A stretch of DNA of 64,000 bases, taken from contig NZ_AP022579.1 in the NCBI RefSeq assembly GCF_010731295.1, positions 4,960,001 through 5,024,000 of the forward strand, read 5' to 3'. This DNA comes from Mycolicibacterium boenickei (lineage in GTDB: Bacteria; Actinomycetota; Actinomycetes; Mycobacteriales; Mycobacteriaceae). This document shows, piece after piece, positions 62,157 through 64,000 of the stretch; the first letter of the stretch is position 1; each line of letters opens with the position of its first letter. The notes beneath the pieces were generated by a model. The model worked only from the letters and a program-made list of their open reading frames with translations, was not told the origin of the DNA and did not search any database. The translations under genes were made by a program, and so were the position numbers.

Positions 62157-62978
62157 ATGACCGCACCCGATGCGCCCGCGGCAGATCCGGTTCCCGCCGT
62201 CGAAGCCCAACGCCGCGGATTCGGCGTCGACGTCGGCGGCAGCGGGATCAAGGGCGGCATCGTCGACCTCGACACCGGGCAGCTCATCGGCGAGCGGTTC
62301 AAGCTCGACACGCCGCAGCCGTCAACTCCGGAATCGGTGGCGAAAACGGTGGCTGCGGTGGTGGCCGAGTTCGGCTGGACGGGCAACGTGGGCGTCACCT
62401 ACCCGGGCGTCGTCACCGACGGCATCGTGCGCACCGCGGCCAACGTCGACAAGGGCTGGATCGGCGTGAACGCCTCGGAGGTGATCAGCGCCGCGCTCGG
62501 CGGACAGCCGGTGCGGGTGCTCAACGACGCCGACGCGGCAGGCCTGGCCGAGGAACGCTACGGGGCGGGCAAGGACAACTCCGGCGTGGTGGTGCTGCTG
62601 ACCTTCGGCACCGGTATCGGCTCCGCAGTGATCCACAACGGTGTCTTGTTGCCCAACACCGAATTTGGCCACCTCGAAGTGGACGGCAAGGAGGCCGAAC
62701 ACCGCGCCGCCTCCTCGGTGAAAGAACGCAAGGACTGGAGCTACGCCCGGTGGAGCGAGGAGGTGAACAAGGTTCTGGTGACGATCGAGAACGCGATCTG
62801 GCCCGACCTGTTCATCGCCGGCGGCGGCATCAGCCGCAAGTCCGACAAGTGGCTGCCACTGCTGGAGATCCGCACCCCGATCGTCCCGGCGGCTTTGCTC
62901 AACACCGCGGGCATCGTGGGCGCAGCCATGGCCAGTCAGGGCCCGGGCCCCGCCGGCACGCAGGCTACCGCCGGGTAA
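62157..62978 (+). CDS. ppgK: Polyphosphate glucokinase
   Basis: The 273-residue ROK-family enzyme phosphorylates glucose with polyphosphate or ATP. Motifs: FGVDVGGSGIKGGIVDL (about 22-38), VLNDADAAGLAE (sugar-binding Asp) and VVLLTFGTGIGSAVIHNG, then TEFGHLEVDGKEAEH. ATG after an AAAGGAG site. Matches Rv2702. Confidence 0.96.
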   Translation: MTAPDAPAADPVPAVEAQRRGFGVDVGGSGIKGGIVDLDTGQLIGERFKLDTPQPSTPESVAKTVAAVVAEFGWTGNVGVTYPGVVTDGIVRTAANVDKGWIGVNASEVISAALGGQPVRVLNDADAAGLAEERYGAGKDNSGVVVLLTFGTGIGSAVIHNGVLLPNTEFGHLEVDGKEAEHRAASSVKERKDWSYARWSEEVNKVLVTIENAIWPDLFIAGGGISRKSDKWLPLLEIRTPIVPAALLNTAGIVGAAMASQGPGPAGTQATAG

Positions 62979-63000
62979 CTTTGCCGCTTCGGCCACCTCA

Positions 63001-63026
63001 CGTGCCGAAATTTGCCGCTCGGCACG
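63001..63026 (+). terminator. Hairpin after ppgK
   Basis: CGTGCCGA (63001-63008) pairs with TCGGCACG (63019-63026), 23 bases after the ppgK stop. No T-run follows, as is common for mycobacterial terminators, so function is uncertain. Confidence 0.4.
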
Positions 63027-63046
63027 GTGAACACCCACACTGTCGT

Positions 63047-63052
63047 TACAAT
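63047..63052 (+). promoter_or_regulatory. Candidate sigA promoter -10 element
   Basis: TACAAT matches the SigA -10 consensus (TANNNT, close to TATAAT) about 130 bases upstream of the sigA GTG. A weak TGAAC lies at a plausible -35 distance. This gives a leader of about 125 bases. Confidence 0.55.
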
Positions 63053-63184
63053 GGTCCTCGGCGGCCGCCTACCGAATAGCGGTGAATATCCCAGCCGATA
63101 AGAACGCCAACATTCGATAGCAGACGCTTTCGGTGGAGTATGCCCATGCCCGCCGAGAAATTTCGTGAGACCGAAAGGGTGTAC

Positions 63185-64000
63185 GTGGCAGCGACAAAGG
63201 CAAGCCCGGCGACCGACGAGCCGGTGAAGCGCACCGCTACCAAGACTCCCGCCAAGAAGGCCCCGGCCAAGCGGGCAGCCAAGAGCACCGCGGCCAAGGC
63301 TGAGGGCGGCACCGCCACCAAGCGCGCTCCCGCCAAGAAGGCGCCCGCCAAGAAGGCCACCAAGGCCGCGGCGAGCAAGCCCGAAGACGTCAACGACGAT
63401 CTCGAGACCACCGACGACCTGGAAGCCGGTCCCGGCGACGAGCTCGACGTCGAGGACACCGACCTCGAGCTCGACGACGACCTCGACACGGACGACGAGG
63501 TCGAGGAGTCCGGCGACGACGAGGACGAGGACGAGGCCGAGGAAGGCAAGGACGCCAAGGCGGCCACGCCTGCTGCGGGCAAGGCGGCCAAGGCCGACGA
63601 GGAGCATCCCGAGCCGTCCGAGAAGGACAAGGCCTCCGGCGACTTCGTGTGGGACGAGGAGGAGTCCGAGGCACTGCGGCAGGCCCGCAAGGACGCCGAG
63701 CTGACGGCTTCGGCCGACTCGGTGCGCGCCTACCTGAAGCAGATCGGCAAGGTCGCCCTGCTGAACGCCGAGGAAGAGGTCGAGCTCGCCAAGCGCATCG
63801 AGGCCGGTTTGTTCGCCACCCAGAAGATGGCCGAGTTCGCCGAGAAGGGCGAGAAGCTCACCACTCAGGTGCGACGCGACTACCAGTGGATCTGCCGCGA
63901 CGGCGATCGTGCGAAAAACCATCTGCTGGAAGCCAACCTGCGTCTGGTGGTGTCGCTGGCCAAGCGCTACACCGGCCGCGGCATGGCGTTCCTGGACCTC
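63185..64000 (+). CDS. sigA: Principal sigma factor SigA, N-terminal part (continues past window)
   Basis: 272 codons are visible. The GTG at 63185 has an AAAGGGT site and gives the known start [17 protein letters not shown]. Residues 10-65 are Lys/Ala/Pro-rich with repeated AKKAP motifs, and 66-150 are acidic. [53 protein letters not shown] (about 157-208) begins region 1.2. [29 protein letters not shown] is region 2.1. It directs RNA polymerase to housekeeping promoters. Confidence 0.97.
   Translation, partial: MAATKASPATDEPVKRTATKTPAKKAPAKRAAKSTAAKAEGGTATKRAPAKKAPAKKATKAAASKPEDVNDDLETTDDLEAGPGDELDVEDTDLELDDDLDTDDEVEESGDDEDEDEAEEGKDAKAATPAAGKAAKADEEHPEPSEKDKASGDFVWDEEESEALRQARKDAELTASADSVRAYLKQIGKVALLNAEEEVELAKRIEAGLFATQKMAEFAEKGEKLTTQVRRDYQWICRDGDRAKNHLLEANLRLVVSLAKRYTGRGMAFLDL

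Noticed and set aside
1..64000. CRISPR array
   Set aside because: No regularly spaced repeat-spacer pattern; the only short direct repeats are the pairs and triplets listed.

Overview
The window is high-GC actinobacterial DNA from a mycobacterium, most likely a fast grower. From about 31.3 kb to the right edge the gene order follows the Mycobacterium tuberculosis Rv2667-Rv2703 block (clpC2 to sigA) almost gene for gene. PPE, WhiB, AftC, ClpC2, ChdC, PpgK and Cei homologues, many GTG starts and apparently leaderless genes point the same way. Names given by synteny come from remembered family knowledge, not from a search run here.

Region 1 (1 to about 14,650) is an integrated mobile element. 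Its right end is here: a tyrosine integrase next to a tRNA 3' fragment (tRNA-Val-like) and a strong terminator. Its left end lies outside the window. A leftward operon runs excisionase, small Cys-rich protein, RepA-like ATPase, DUF6011, WhiB-like and HTH proteins straight into a 1,121-aa tail tape measure gene, then small genes and an HNH nuclease. No capsid, portal, terminase or tail-chaperone gene is visible. A lower-GC rightward segment (808-3920) carries cargo that looks like phage defence: a PIN-like nuclease with a partner, and a membrane GAF-like protein. The layout suggests a phage satellite or a rearranged prophage.

Region 2 (14.8-31 kb) is variable host chromosome: a predicted Ser/Thr pseudokinase, tRNA-Gly, a membrane alpha/beta hydrolase, a TetR-heme oxygenase pair with a perfect operator, a PPE-PPW gene behind an IdeR-like iron box, and DAHP synthase behind a leader peptide with Tyr-Trp-Arg-Phe codons and attenuator hairpins. 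Then come LysR/TDT, GntR/CynX-type MFS and MFS/ArsR pairs, each with a visible palindromic operator, and a PrrB-like sensor kinase with no neighbouring response regulator.

Region 3 (31.3-64 kb) is conserved core: autoregulated clpC2, a secreted MPT63-like protein, GNAT, ZapE, RibD-like reductase, a lipoprotein hydrolase homologue that seems to lack its nucleophile, aftC, msrB, the coproporphyrin-type heme operon hemE-hemY-chdC, RNase D, dxs, nhaA, a degenerate GGDEF membrane protein, a TrmA-like RNA methyltransferase coupled to a KimA-like potassium transporter, the divergent RCK genes ceoB-ceoC, then dut, cei, suhB, ppgK and the first half of sigA at the right edge.
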